A DNA stretch of 37,624 nt from an uncultured Flavobacteriales bacterium (GTDB lineage Bacteria > Bacteroidota > Bacteroidia > Flavobacteriales > JBLHRE01). The notes beneath the pieces were generated by a model. It was not told the origin of the DNA. It saw nothing but the letters and a program-made list of their open reading frames with translations, and searched no databases. Of this stretch, positions 16,151 through 24,693 are shown one piece after another. The first letter of the stretch is position 1. Each line of letters opens with the position of its first letter. The stretch spans positions 1 to 37,624 of the forward strand of contig CAKZPI010000033.1 of assembly GCA_937139155.1 (NCBI GenBank), written 5' to 3'. The translations under genes and the position numbers were made by a program.

Positions 16151-16978
16151 ATGGAAAAGAAAAGAATTCTGTATATCTCGCAAGAGATTGTTCCTTACCT
16201 TCCTGAGTCTGCAATTTCCGAAACCTCTCGTTTTCTTCCTCAAAAGATGAACGATAAAGGTCAGGAAGTACGAATTTTCATGCCCCGCTTTGGGTGCATC
16301 AACGAGCGTCGTCACCAGCTGCATGAGGTGATTCGCTTATCAGGTATGAATTTGATCATCAATGATATGGACCAACCCTTGATCATCAAGGTGGCTTCTG
16401 TGCCTCAAGCCAGAATGCAGGTTTATTTTATTGATAATGAAGAGTATTTCAAGCGCAAAACTACCTTGACTGACAAAGAGGGGAGGCTGCATCCAGACAA
16501 TGATGAGCGTTCCATTTTCTTTGGTCGCGGGGTGCTTGAAACCGTGAAAAAGCTTGGTTGGGCTCCTGACATCATCCATTGCCACGGCTGGATGTCGTCC
16601 TTGGTTCCTCTTTACCTACGCTCCATTTATGCAGATGATCCAATTTTTGAAAATGCCAAGGTTGTTTACTCAGCCTACAATGATTCTTTTGAAGGGTCTT
16701 TGAGTTCTGATTTGAAGGCGAAATTGACCTTCGATGGCATTGACAAGAAGATGATTGACAATTTAGAAGATCCTAGTCATGACCAGCTAATGATGTCTGC
16801 CATTGAGCATTCTGACGCAGTGATTGCTGCTTCTGATGAGCTTTCGGATACCGTGGTTGAGGCCATGAAAGAAACCGAATCAGAAACCTTCGAAGTTTTG
16901 GGTGCCACCAAAGACACCTATTTCGAATTATACAATGAAATCTATAATCAAATCGTTACCGAAGAAAGCGTCGTTTAA
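16151..16978 (+). CDS. GT5 starch-synthase catalytic-domain protein (GlgA N-terminal half)
   Basis: This 275-aa protein matches only the N-terminal domain of glycogen/starch synthases: KRILYISQEIVPYLPES, KGQEVRIFMPRFG, and PDIIHCHGWMSSLVPLYL. The second Rossmann domain, which carries the ADP-glucose-binding KTGGL-type motifs, is absent. Stand-alone forms of about 270 aa are standard in Flavobacteriales at exactly this spot, between panC and a DUF4270 gene, so this is not a truncation. Whether it makes glycogen is doubtful. ATG 16151 is chosen because upstream in-frame codons lie in the promoter. Confidence 0.88.
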   Translation: MEKKRILYISQEIVPYLPESAISETSRFLPQKMNDKGQEVRIFMPRFGCINERRHQLHEVIRLSGMNLIINDMDQPLIIKVASVPQARMQVYFIDNEEYFKRKTTLTDKEGRLHPDNDERSIFFGRGVLETVKKLGWAPDIIHCHGWMSSLVPLYLRSIYADDPIFENAKVVYSAYNDSFEGSLSSDLKAKLTFDGIDKKMIDNLEDPSHDQLMMSAIEHSDAVIAASDELSDTVVEAMKETESETFEVLGATKDTYFELYNEIYNQIVTEESVV

Positions 16979-16987
16979 TTTCTTGTA

Positions 16988-18307
16988 ATGAATATACATT
17001 CTTTGAAGCTGCAACTTCTGTTATTTTCAGGAGTTGCAGCCTTTGTTTTAGGGAGTTGTAAAGATGAATCCTCGGTTCTAGGTCTCGACCTGTACCCTGA
17101 AGGGGATCAGCCCAATATTGAAGCCCTAAACCTGCGAAACATCCATTCTTATGTTGTTACGGAAGACTCAGTAGTGGCCGCCGGTACGGGTGCCAATTTG
17201 CTTGGGATTTTGAATGACCCTGAGTTTGGAATCACCCATGCTTCCTTCTATGCCCAGGTTCGAACCAGCTCAAACAATATTGATTTCGGAAATAACCCCA
17301 TCATTGATTCGGTTGTACTAGGCCTAGGTGCGGTGAATGTTTTTGGAGACTCTACCTATGCTCACGATGTTTCCATTTACGAAGTGGTGGAAGACATCTC
17401 AGACGATTCCTCCTATTATTCAAACGTTTCATTTCAAATTGAACCTACACCTTTAGGCACTTATTCTGGATCTATTTATGTAGATGGTTCTGACTCCATC
17501 AGTATTGGAGGGGAAGAAATGCCCAACCACTTAAGACTGCCTTTAGACAATAGTTTCGGCCAAAGAATTTTAGATCAATCAGGATTATCCACCCTAGATG
17601 ATCCGGACGCATTCCTTGAATATTTCAAGGGGATTTATGTGCGAGCCGAAAGCTCAACCCCAGCTCAAGGTGCCGGAAATCTAATTGCTTTTGGCCTGAC
17701 TGGAAATCTTTCAAAAATCACCCTGTACTACCATACCGATGACCAAGACTCATTGAGCTTTGATTTGGTGATTTCTGACAATAGTGCAAGGGTGAACCAT
17801 TATGAACATGATTTTTCAAATACGGTTGAACTTCAAGCGGCTTTGAATGATACGGCTTCCGCCGGAAAAGACATGTTCTACCTAAAGAGTTTAGGAGGGG
17901 TTAGACCCATCATTCTCTTACCAAATTTGGTTGATTTGCAGGAAAAGGGAGCCTTGAACAATGCCCATTTGGTGGTGCCTGTAATTGACAACCCGAATGA
18001 GGTGGTTGATCAGCCCACTCGTTTGAGCATTGTGCAAATTGACTCTACCGGGAAAAGCCTGTTTCTGCCTGACTTCTTTGATAATGAAGTTCTTTTAGGA
18101 GGGTTTTATAGCGAATCGAAAAACGCCTATACCTTCAACATTACAAGGCATATTCACCAGGTGATTCAAGAAGAAGTTGAAAATAGACCCCTAGCTTTTG
18201 TTGCAAATGGTGGTGCAATTCTAGCAAATCACGTAATATTGGGGGGTGTTAACCATCCGGATCCATCGAAACGGATTCGACTGGAATTGTACTTTACCAA
18301 ACCTTAA
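16988..18307 (+). CDS. DUF4270 family lipoprotein
   Basis: This 439-aa protein has a lipoprotein signal peptide with lipobox VLGSC (Cys24), so it should be anchored in the outer or inner membrane. The long mature part is beta-rich and full of repeated strand-loop units (for example DPEFGITHASFYAQVRT). It matches the DUF4270 family by position and look: these proteins lie between the GT5 gene and glmS in many Bacteroidota. Function is unknown. It starts 10 bp after the GT5 gene and ends 7 bp before glmS, so it is part of the same transcript. Confidence 0.88.
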   Translation: MNIHSLKLQLLLFSGVAAFVLGSCKDESSVLGLDLYPEGDQPNIEALNLRNIHSYVVTEDSVVAAGTGANLLGILNDPEFGITHASFYAQVRTSSNNIDFGNNPIIDSVVLGLGAVNVFGDSTYAHDVSIYEVVEDISDDSSYYSNVSFQIEPTPLGTYSGSIYVDGSDSISIGGEEMPNHLRLPLDNSFGQRILDQSGLSTLDDPDAFLEYFKGIYVRAESSTPAQGAGNLIAFGLTGNLSKITLYYHTDDQDSLSFDLVISDNSARVNHYEHDFSNTVELQAALNDTASAGKDMFYLKSLGGVRPIILLPNLVDLQEKGALNNAHLVVPVIDNPNEVVDQPTRLSIVQIDSTGKSLFLPDFFDNEVLLGGFYSESKNAYTFNITRHIHQVIQEEVENRPLAFVANGGAILANHVILGGVNHPDPSKRIRLELYFTKP

Positions 18308-18314
18308 GAATACT

Positions 18315-20156
18315 ATGTGTGGAATTGTTGGATATATAGGTGAAAAAGAAGCCTATCCTATTTTAATCAAAGGGCTGGCTAGACTTGAATACCGAGGGTA
18401 TGATAGCGCAGGTGTGGCCATGTTGGAAGACGGGGAGATTTCCCTATTCAAAACCAAAGGAAAGGTTTCTGACCTAACCGATAAGGTAAACGGTCATAAG
18501 CCTGAATCTACCATTGGAATAGGCCATACTCGTTGGGCTACTCATGGTCCGCCAAACGATGTGAATGCCCATCCTCATACGTCCAATTCTGGAAATTTGG
18601 TCATCATTCACAATGGAATTATTGAGAATTACGATGCCTTGAAAAAAGCCCTGACGGAAAAGGGGTATACCTTTCAAAGCGATACAGATACCGAAGTATT
18701 AATCAACCTTATTGAAGAGGTCAAAACCAGTCAGAATGTACCCTTGGCTGAGGCGGTAAGAATGGCCTTGCATCAGGTGATTGGTGCTTATGCCATCGCA
18801 ATTCTTGAAAAAGACAATCCAGATGTAATTGTAGCGGCCCGTAAAGGGTCTCCGCTTGTTGTTGGGGTAGGTGATGGAGAATTCTTTCTAGCCTCAGATG
18901 CAAGTCCGTTTCTAGAGTTTACCCGAAATGCGGTTTACCTTGAAGATGGTGAGATCGCCATTCTCAGAAGAGGAGAAAAGCTTCAGGTGAAAACCATTGA
19001 AAACGACGAGATAGAGCCTTATATCCATGAGCTTCAGATGAATCTGGAGGCCATTGAAAAAGGCGGTTATGAGCACTTCATGCTGAAAGAAATTTTTGAG
19101 CAACCCAAAAGCATTTACGATACCCTAAGGGGGAGGCTTCTTCCAGATCAACAGCTTATTGTGATGAGTGGGGTGGAAGAGTATGCACAGAAAATGCTCA
19201 ATGCCGAAAGGTTTATTTTCATTGCCTGCGGAACCTCATGGCATGCTGGCCTTGTGGCGGAGTATATTTTTGAGGAGTATTTACGCATTCCGGTGGAAGT
19301 TGAATATGCTTCTGAATTCAGGTATAGAAATCCAGTGGTTTCAGAAAAAGACGTGGTTTTTGCCATTTCTCAGTCTGGCGAAACCGCCGATACCCTGGCC
19401 GCCATTGAATTGGCTAAAAGTAAGGGGGCAACCATTTTCGGAATCTGCAATGTGGTGGGCTCTTCAATTGCAAGGGCATCTGATGCAGGGGCCTATACCC
19501 ATGCCGGACCAGAGATTGGGGTGGCTTCAACCAAGGCTTTCACGGCTCAGGTTTCCGTGTTAACCTTAATTGCACTTAAGCTTGCTCAAAAGAAAGGAAC
19601 CCTACCCGTTAAGCGCTTTGTAGATTTATGCTACGAATTGGAAGGGATTTCAGCCAAGGTTGAAAAAGCACTTCAAACCGATGCTTTGACCGAAAAAATT
19701 GCGGCTGAGTTCAAGAACTCAAGAAACTTCTTGTACTTAGGTAGAGGGTTTAATTTCCCGGTAGCCTTGGAAGGAGCCTTGAAATTGAAAGAAATTTCCT
19801 ACATCCACGCCGAGGGTTATCCTGCGGCCGAGATGAAGCATGGGCCCATTGCCTTGATTGATGAAGAAATGCCGGTTGTAGTAATTGCTACCAAAGGACC
19901 GAATTTTGAAAAGGTGAAGTCAAACATTCAAGAGGTTAAAGCCCGAAAAGGAAGAATCATTGCCATTGTAACCGAAGGAGACACCGAAATTAAGGATATG
20001 GCAGATTACACCATTGAAGTGCCGGAAGTAAGCCAATCATTAAGCCCGATTGTGAATACCATTCCGCTTCAACTGCTTTCTTATCATATTGCAGTGATGC
20101 GTGGTTGCAATGTAGATCAACCTCGGAATTTAGCGAAGTCGGTTACCGTAGAGTAA
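18315..20156 (+). CDS. glmS: Glutamine-fructose-6-phosphate aminotransferase (isomerising), GlmS
   Basis: The 613-aa enzyme makes glucosamine 6-phosphate from fructose 6-phosphate and glutamine, for peptidoglycan and LPS. The catalytic Cys is residue 2 (MCGIVGYIGEK), which fixes the ATG at 18315 over the longer upstream frame. Residues 1-240 are the glutaminase domain (RLEYRGYDSAG, GHTRWATHGPP). The rest is two SIS sugar-isomerase domains (CGTSWHAG, SQSGETADTL, and GAYTHAGPEIGVASTKAFTA). The C-terminus ends in NLAKSVTVE, the standard GlmS tail. A strong terminator follows at 20178-20210. Confidence 0.98.
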   Translation: MCGIVGYIGEKEAYPILIKGLARLEYRGYDSAGVAMLEDGEISLFKTKGKVSDLTDKVNGHKPESTIGIGHTRWATHGPPNDVNAHPHTSNSGNLVIIHNGIIENYDALKKALTEKGYTFQSDTDTEVLINLIEEVKTSQNVPLAEAVRMALHQVIGAYAIAILEKDNPDVIVAARKGSPLVVGVGDGEFFLASDASPFLEFTRNAVYLEDGEIAILRRGEKLQVKTIENDEIEPYIHELQMNLEAIEKGGYEHFMLKEIFEQPKSIYDTLRGRLLPDQQLIVMSGVEEYAQKMLNAERFIFIACGTSWHAGLVAEYIFEEYLRIPVEVEYASEFRYRNPVVSEKDVVFAISQSGETADTLAAIELAKSKGATIFGICNVVGSSIARASDAGAYTHAGPEIGVASTKAFTAQVSVLTLIALKLAQKKGTLPVKRFVDLCYELEGISAKVEKALQTDALTEKIAAEFKNSRNFLYLGRGFNFPVALEGALKLKEISYIHAEGYPAAEMKHGPIALIDEEMPVVVIATKGPNFEKVKSNIQEVKARKGRIIAIVTEGDTEIKDMADYTIEVPEVSQSLSPIVNTIPLQLLSYHIAVMRGCNVDQPRNLAKSVTVE

Positions 20157-20177
20157 CAGCCAATCCATCAACATACC

Positions 20178-20210
20178 AAAAAGCCGAGGGAGTTTCCTTC
20201 GGCTTTTTTT
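20178..20210. terminator. Bidirectional intrinsic terminator between glmS and pth
   Basis: AAAAAGCCGA at 20178-20187 pairs with TTCGGCTTTTTTT at 20198-20210 around a short loop. The stem carries a T-run after it on the plus strand (end of glmS) and a shorter one on the minus strand (end of the prs-rplY-pth unit). It thus lies at the convergent junction of two transcripts. Confidence 0.85.
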
Positions 20211-20295
20211 GTGTCATATGGTTCCGCGTCTCAGGGCAATCAAGTCAGAAAATGAAAACCCTTTCCGAGGTTAATTGTGGAATTGCGATAAACCT

Positions 20296-20862
20296 TTATT
20301 TGTTGTTAAACCGGTTCATGGCCTCATTGATCCCCATTAGGGCAAATGATTCAACCGCATTTTTGCAAAGCTCCAGTCTTTCTTTTAAGGCTTGGTTTTC
20401 TTCTGTTGACCATTCGCCTAGCACATAGTCAACTTGCTTCCCACGAGGAAATTCATTTCCAACCCCAAACCTTAGTCGCGGGTAATTTGGATGTCCGAGG
20501 GTGGCTTGAATGTCTTTGAGTCCATTATGCCCTCCATCCGAGCCCTTTTTCTTAATTCGAACCGTTCCGAAAGGGATGGCCAAGTCATCGGTGATCACCA
20601 ATAGGTTTTCAATGGGGACCTTTTCTTTTTGCATCCAGTAGTTCACGGCCTTCCCCGAAAGGTTCATGAAGGTGGTGGGCTTAATCAAGACGAGGGTACG
20701 GCCTTTTATGCGGTATTCTGCACGATCTGCATACCGATCAGAGGTAAAAAAAATACTGGATGACTCAGCGAGCGCATCCAGTATTTTGAATCCGATATTA
20801 TGTCGTGTTTCTTGATATTTTTCCCCTGGATTTCCCAGTCCGACAATCAGAAACTTACGCAT
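20296..20862 (-). CDS. pth: Peptidyl-tRNA hydrolase
   Basis: This 188-aa enzyme frees tRNA from stalled peptidyl-tRNA. The family start GLGNPGEKYQETRHNIGFK contains the catalytic His (residue in RHNIG). KPTTFMNLSGKAVNYWM, DDLAIPFGTVRIKKKGSDGG and HNGLKDIQ follow in order. Length is normal. It lies 9 bp after the L25 gene on the same strand, and in Flavobacteriales the order prs-rplY-pth is common. Confidence 0.97.
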   Translation of the reverse strand: MRKFLIVGLGNPGEKYQETRHNIGFKILDALAESSSIFFTSDRYADRAEYRIKGRTLVLIKPTTFMNLSGKAVNYWMQKEKVPIENLLVITDDLAIPFGTVRIKKKGSDGGHNGLKDIQATLGHPNYPRLRFGVGNEFPRGKQVDYVLGEWSTEENQALKERLELCKNAVESFALMGINEAMNRFNNK

Positions 20863-20871
20863 AGGTCAAAT

Positions 20872-21510
20872 TTATTCAGCAGCAGCTTCTTCGGTTTTAG
20901 CTTCTCCGCCTTCACCTTCTGCTCCTTCTTCATCCTCGTCTTCTACTTCCGGCTCATCGTCAACAGAACCACGGGTACGGTTGATGGCTACGATTACAAG
21001 GCGATCTGGGTTCACCAATTCGAAATTATCGGTGGCAACATCTCCAATACGGATGGATTGACCGATGCGAAGGTTGGTAATATCCAAGGTAAGTGAATCT
21101 GGAAGATCTTTAGGGAAAGCTCTTACGGTAAGCTTTCTTCTTCCTAGGTTTAGTTTACCACCATTTTTCACCCCAATTGAATTACCTTCAAGACGAACAG
21201 GCACCTGGATGGTAACCTTTTTATCTTCAACCAATTCAAGGAAGTCAACGTGAATTAGCTCATCGCTTACCGGATGCCATTGGGCAGCCTTGATGATTGC
21301 AGGGTAAACCTTTCCATTAACCTCAATCTCACAGCGAAATGCTTCAGGAGAGTGGAATAATTTTTCGATTTCCTTGGTTTGAAGTGCCACATGCACTTGC
21401 TCTTTTCCGCCATAAATTACACAGGGCACAAGACCGTCTCTGCGAAGGGCTTTGGCGTCCTTTTTCCCTACGCCCGTTCTTGCCGAGCCACTGAACTGTA
21501 CTGATTTCAT
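20872..21510 (-). CDS. rplY: Ribosomal protein bL25 (CTC family)
   Basis: This 212-aa protein is the long, CTC-type form of L25. Residues 1-90 are the 5S rRNA-binding domain (MKSVQFSGSARTGVGKKDAK, ALRRDGLVPCVIYGGKE). Residues 95-185 form the beta domain typical of TL5/CTC proteins. The end is a long acidic tail (EDEDEEGAEGEGGE), common in Bacteroidota. It lies 18 bp after prs on the same strand. Confidence 0.96.
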   Translation of the reverse strand: MKSVQFSGSARTGVGKKDAKALRRDGLVPCVIYGGKEQVHVALQTKEIEKLFHSPEAFRCEIEVNGKVYPAIIKAAQWHPVSDELIHVDFLELVEDKKVTIQVPVRLEGNSIGVKNGGKLNLGRRKLTVRAFPKDLPDSLTLDITNLRIGQSIRIGDVATDNFELVNPDRLVIVAINRTRGSVDDEPEVEDEDEEGAEGEGGEAKTEEAAAE

Positions 21511-21528
21511 AACAACAGTTTGGATTAA

Positions 21529-22461
21529 TTAAAATATAAAATGAGAGCTTATTGATTCGTGGTTAAAAACCTTATTGATAACGTCTGCAAACAAATCGGC
21601 AACAGACAATACCTTGATTTTCGGGCTGTCTTTCCGAAGGGGTATGGTATCTGTTACAATCAATTCTTCCAAGGGTGAGTTTTCGACTCTTTCATAGGCC
21701 TTTCCTGAGAGAATGGGATGGGTACAAATGGCTCTTACCGAGGCAGCCCCTCTATCTTTCATGAGTTCAGCTGCTGTAGTAAGGGTTCCTGCAGTATCAA
21801 TCATATCGTCTACCAAGACAATATCTTTTCCTTCTACATCCCCAATCACAAACATTTTCTCAATCTCATTGGCCGCCCTACGTTGCTTGTAGCAAATCAC
21901 AACCTCACCTTGCAATTCTTTGGCAAAGGCATTGGCGCGCTTAGATCCACCCATATCCGGAGACGCCATGGTCAGGTTGGGTAGGTTCAATTTTTTAAGG
22001 TAAGGCACGAAGATGGCTGAGGAGTACAAGTGGTCAACAGGTACTTCAAAAAAGCCTTGAATTTGATCCGCATGCAAGTCCATGGTCATGATTCGGGTTG
22101 CTCCGGCAGCGGTAAGCAGATTAGAGGCCAGTTTGGCACCAATGGGCACTCGGGGCTTATCCTTCCGATCTTGTCGGGCCCAACCAAAGTAAGGCATAAC
22201 TGCCACAATGTTTTTTGCTGAAGCCCGCTTGGCGGCGTCAATCATCAACAAAAGCTCCATCAAATTTTCTGAAGGAGGGGTGGTGCTTTGAATTAAAAAC
22301 ACATCAGCGCCCCGCACGGTTTCATCAAATGAGGGTTGAAACTCACCATCGGAAAACTCAGTAATGCCCACCTTACCTAAGCTATTGCCATAGGCATCTG
22401 CTATACGCTCGGCAAGCACTCTTGTCGCTCTTCCTGTAAATATTTTTACCGTTCGTTCCAT
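21529..22461 (-). CDS. prs: Ribose-phosphate pyrophosphokinase (PRPP synthetase)
   Basis: This 310-aa enzyme makes PRPP from ribose 5-phosphate and ATP. Key segments are present: FSDGEFQPSFDETVRGADVF (regulatory/active site), YFGWARQDRKDKPRVPIGAK (flexible loop), MDLHADQIQGFF, and the PRPP-binding loop VLVDDMIDTAGTLTTAAE. It is full length. It is the first gene of the minus-strand set and has its own promoter at 22490-22518. The integrated element starts within 100 bp upstream of that promoter. Confidence 0.97.
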   Translation of the reverse strand: MERTVKIFTGRATRVLAERIADAYGNSLGKVGITEFSDGEFQPSFDETVRGADVFLIQSTTPPSENLMELLLMIDAAKRASAKNIVAVMPYFGWARQDRKDKPRVPIGAKLASNLLTAAGATRIMTMDLHADQIQGFFEVPVDHLYSSAIFVPYLKKLNLPNLTMASPDMGGSKRANAFAKELQGEVVICYKQRRAANEIEKMFVIGDVEGKDIVLVDDMIDTAGTLTTAAELMKDRGAASVRAICTHPILSGKAYERVENSPLEELIVTDTIPLRKDSPKIKVLSVADLFADVINKVFNHESISSHFIF

Positions 22462-22489
22462 GGGCTTTTACCTGATTTTGAAAGGGGTG

Positions 22490-22518
22490 CAAAGGTAGAA
22501 AATCTTTTCAGAGCACAA
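22490..22518 (-). promoter_or_regulatory. Promoter of prs
   Basis: On the minus strand, TTG (22518-22516) and TACCTTTG (22497-22490) are 18 bp apart, with a perfect TAnnTTTG. The start of prs is 28 bp downstream. The provirus insertion left this promoter intact. Confidence 0.7.
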
Positions 22519-22561
22519 TCATTAAATAGGGTATGATTTTTCTTAGGGTACTGACTTGAAA

Positions 22562-22589
22562 ATCAGGCATAAGCCCAATTGTGCCTGCA
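22562..22589. other. dif-like inverted repeat, candidate attachment site
   Basis: Two 11-bp arms (ATCAGGCATAA and TTGTGCCTGCA) flank a 6-bp centre (GCCCAA); the inner 9 bases of each arm pair at 8 of 9 positions. Length 28 with a 6-bp centre, and GCATAA in the left arm, is the layout of XerCD/dif-type core sites. It lies between the prs promoter and the first phage gene. An attachment role is inferred. Confidence 0.4.
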
Positions 22590-22591
22590 AA

Positions 22592-22627
22592 GAAAAACCC
22601 TGACAATTTAGGGAAATCATCAGGGTT
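22592..22627 (-). terminator. Intrinsic terminator, minus strand
   Basis: AACCCTGA (22596-22603) pairs with TCAGGGTT (22620-22627), and on the minus strand the stem is followed by a run of Ts. It would stop transcription leaving the XRE repressor gene before it reaches prs. Otherwise 22462-22788 holds no gene: it has the prs promoter, the dif-like repeat and the GGCGACGG repeats. Confidence 0.65.
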
Positions 22628-22726
22628 ACTTAGCCGGTTGTACCGAAGGTGGGAACAGAAAATCAAGAAAAAATATATCGTAAAACATTAAAAATCAGAG
22701 CCTTAAAAATTTAGAATTTGGCGATA

Positions 22727-22763
22727 TTGGCGACGGTTTTTGGCGACGGTTTTGGCGACGGTT
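22727..22763. repeat. Three direct repeats of TTGGCGACGGTT
   Basis: GGCGACGG begins at 22729, 22742 and 22754, so the period is 12-13 bp; a partial copy GGCGATATT precedes them at 22720. Short in-phase direct repeats beside an inverted core repeat resemble arm-type binding sites of a tyrosine recombinase. They could also be a regulator binding site. They do not read as part of a gene on either strand. Confidence 0.5.
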
Positions 22764-22788
22764 GCGCCTAAGTTTTAATAACATGAGC

Positions 22789-23151
22789 TCATTTGCCATC
22801 AATCAACTTGCTCTGCAAGGAGATGATCTGATCTTTAAGCTTATTGTTTTCTCGGCGTAATCGTTCGTTCTCCTCCTTTACTTTTATCATCATCTCGCTT
22901 GCCTTGCCCTCCGGGTACCCTGCTTTCACCACATGCATTGACTTGCCATGATTTCCATTGTTGGTAATCTCAAGGCAATCAAATATTTCAGGACCTATTT
23001 CAGTCGCCAGGCTTTCGAATACATCTACTTTCATATTCTCTTTTCTCATCATTTGAGAAAAGGTTCCTGAGCCAATTCCTATTTGATCTGCAAGGTAGTT
23101 TTGGCTAAGCCTTTTCGATTTCATCAAGTCTTTTAAACGCCCATAATCCAT
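22789..23151 (-). CDS. XRE-family repressor with C-terminal coiled coil
   Basis: This 120-aa protein has an N-terminal helix-turn-helix (residues 8-50; LSQNYLADQIGIGSGTFSQM) and a C-terminal coiled coil (about 88-117; KVKEENERLRRENNKLKDQI) for dimer formation. It is divergent from the rest of the element, as expected for a lysogeny-type repressor. The operator region should lie in 23152-23296, where a near-palindrome is present. No peptidase or cleavage domain is present, so induction is not by LexA-like self-cutting. Confidence 0.85.
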   Translation of the reverse strand: MDYGRLKDLMKSKRLSQNYLADQIGIGSGTFSQMMRKENMKVDVFESLATEIGPEIFDCLEITNNGNHGKSMHVVKAGYPEGKASEMMIKVKEENERLRRENNKLKDQIISLQSKLIDGK

Positions 23152-23192
23152 AGTGATTCGCTTTGTTGTTGAAAATTTATCGCTTCATATTT

Positions 23193-23205
23193 TGTGTAAT
23201 TCACA
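23193..23205. promoter_or_regulatory. Candidate operator palindrome
   Basis: TGTGTAATTCACA is a 13-bp palindrome with a single mismatched pair, midway between the divergent repressor and Cro-like genes. A related half site TTGTGTTAA lies at 23286-23294, right before the Cro-like start. This suggests binding by one of the two regulators. Confidence 0.45.
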
Positions 23206-23296
23206 TCATATATCTATAATTGCCTTATCAAATTGTATGCGAAGTGCATCATGAGGCGAAATTTTTACCCCAAATATAAGGTTAATTGTGTTAAAT

Positions 23297-23593
23297 ATGA
23301 GTAGAAAGTACAGGATCAAAGATTTGCTTAACCAGATGAGTCAGGGAGATTATAAAAAAGCCCGTAGGGTACTGCCTAAGTATTTAGGGGTTTCTAAGAG
23401 CACTCTTGACCGATGGATTTATGCGCCATGGAGCGACACCATAGATATTCCTGGTGAAAAATTGGTAATGATCGCCTCGTTTTTCGGGGTTGAACCAGAA
23501 GACCTGTTCACAGAAAGGCCTGAAGGACTTCATTTCTCAGATGTTATTTCTAAAGGAATTAAGGAAGAGAAAGACAAGCTAAACCTAACCTAA
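23297..23593 (+). CDS. Cro-like helix-turn-helix regulator
   Basis: This 98-aa protein (start ATG 23297, MSRKYRIKDLLNQ) has a helix-turn-helix around residues 25-45 (YLGVSKSTLDRWIYAPW) and then EKLVMIASFFGVEPEDLF, the usual end of an XRE/Cro fold. It is transcribed away from the XRE repressor and is the first gene of the rightward block. It probably competes for the same operators or controls early genes. A GTG nine bases upstream in the same frame is an alternative start. Confidence 0.75.
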   Translation: MSRKYRIKDLLNQMSQGDYKKARRVLPKYLGVSKSTLDRWIYAPWSDTIDIPGEKLVMIASFFGVEPEDLFTERPEGLHFSDVISKGIKEEKDKLNLT

Positions 23594-23604
23594 TACATAC
23601 CACT

Positions 23605-24075
23605 ATGAATTTTTCAACCCCACTTACAGAGGTTTTTAAAACAGCACCCCTAAAAAATCAAATAACAGAGGGGCTAGCTGACCTTTTGGCCGAAACTCAA
23701 AGAAACGCGGGATATGCCCATGTTGATAGGTTGGTGACAATGTATGATGTAAACCGAACGGCTCGCGGATTTAGTGACATTGAACTTAAAGGAGCTGAAG
23801 CTAAGGTTTTAACAATTAAGGGTGTTCAATGGGTCCTAAGTGGTCAGGCATGGAAACATTTTAAACTTGATCAAATAGGAAGCCCTTCACAGCTCAGGGT
23901 TTTAGCTGAGGCCATTTCAATTCAAATTGGAAAAATTGTTTCTTCAATTAACCAGGATAGAGTTGATCCAATTGTTCTTGAATTTCTGCATAACTCAAAA
24001 GAAGAGCTCCAAAACCTAAGGCACCAGATTAATAAGCTTCAAGCCCTTTATAAACGTCACTTTTATCATGGATAG
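23605..24075 (+). CDS. Unrecognised phage-type protein
   Basis: This 156-aa soluble protein has no known motif I can place. The middle (GAEAKVLTIKGVQWVLSGQA, then WKHFKLDQIG) looks globular, and the C-terminal 30 residues (LHNSKEELQNLRHQINKLQAL) form a probable coiled coil. It is in the early rightward cluster, 11 bp after the Cro-like gene and overlapping the next small gene by 8 bp. A replication or regulatory accessory role is possible from context alone. Confidence 0.7.
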   Translation: MNFSTPLTEVFKTAPLKNQITEGLADLLAETQRNAGYAHVDRLVTMYDVNRTARGFSDIELKGAEAKVLTIKGVQWVLSGQAWKHFKLDQIGSPSQLRVLAEAISIQIGKIVSSINQDRVDPIVLEFLHNSKEELQNLRHQINKLQALYKRHFYHG

Positions 24076-24241
24076 AAGGCTTAAGAGAAATGAAAGGATA
24101 ATCCGGATGTTCAACCGCCTGCCCGCCCGATTGGCTTGTGGCCAAACCAGCACCGAGTACCTAGGAGAATCATTTGGCTTGAGTGACCGGCAAATTCGAA
24201 ATATTATAAAGTCAAAACCCCAACCAAAATCTACTACATGA
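24068..24241 (+). CDS. Small helix-turn-helix protein
   Basis: This 57-aa basic protein (MDRRLKRNERIIRMFNRLPA at the start) ends with STEYLGESFGLSDRQIRNII, a helix-turn-helix shaped like the end of DnaA or sigma-4-type domains. It overlaps the genes on both sides (8 bp and 4 bp), as expected inside a compact phage operon. DNA binding is likely; the target is unknown. Confidence 0.6.
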   Translation: MDRRLKRNERIIRMFNRLPARLACGQTSTEYLGESFGLSDRQIRNIIKSKPQPKSTT

Positions 24242-24693
24242 GAGAAATTGAAAGCCTGAAAAGGCATATAGGTAAAAACCTAGAGTTTTTGAAATCAAAA
24301 GGATATAAAAGAGGGGTAGCTCTTAACCAGGTCATGCTAAATCATCTTGCGGTAATTGAAGCAACTATTTCTAGAAGCAAGCAAAAAGAGGCAGATCTAA
24401 TGGTGAGTCTAAGCAAGCAGCTTAAGGATGTCTCAAGGCTAAAAGAAAAGGTTAGGACTTACCGATTTTTCTGCATGCTGTTTCTTGATAGATCTTTAAA
24501 TGACCTTAGAGAGATTGAGGCCTCCACGCCTGATGATATTTTAGATGATTACTATTCGGCTCTTGCGCTAAATGAGTTTGGCCGAGACAAAATGCTTGAG
24601 TATTATTTAGAGAGCCTTAAGAAGGGCCCTAGGCTGGCTTACCAAAACATCCTTGCCCCTTTGCTTAAATCACCAATACGGGTTGTATTATGA
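24238..24693 (+). CDS. Helical protein upstream of the VirE-type helicase
   Basis: This 151-aa protein is almost entirely alpha-helical with a coiled coil around residues 44-72 (ISRSKQKEADLMVSLSKQL). It has no family match that I recognise. It overlaps the small HTH gene (ATGA) and the helicase gene by 4 bp each, so it is likely expressed in step with the helicase and may be a replication partner such as a loader or primase accessory. Confidence 0.65.
   Translation: MREIESLKRHIGKNLEFLKSKGYKRGVALNQVMLNHLAVIEATISRSKQKEADLMVSLSKQLKDVSRLKEKVRTYRFFCMLFLDRSLNDLREIEASTPDDILDDYYSALALNEFGRDKMLEYYLESLKKGPRLAYQNILAPLLKSPIRVVL

Noticed and set aside
18246..18314. Longer start for glmS
   Set aside because: GlmS needs Cys at residue 2 after Met removal; MCGIVGYIG begins at 18315.
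22596..22690. Possible tRNA remnant as insertion target upstream of prs
   Set aside because: I looked for a cloverleaf near ccttcggtacaaccggc on the minus strand; no proper T-arm, anticodon arm or acceptor stem could be built.
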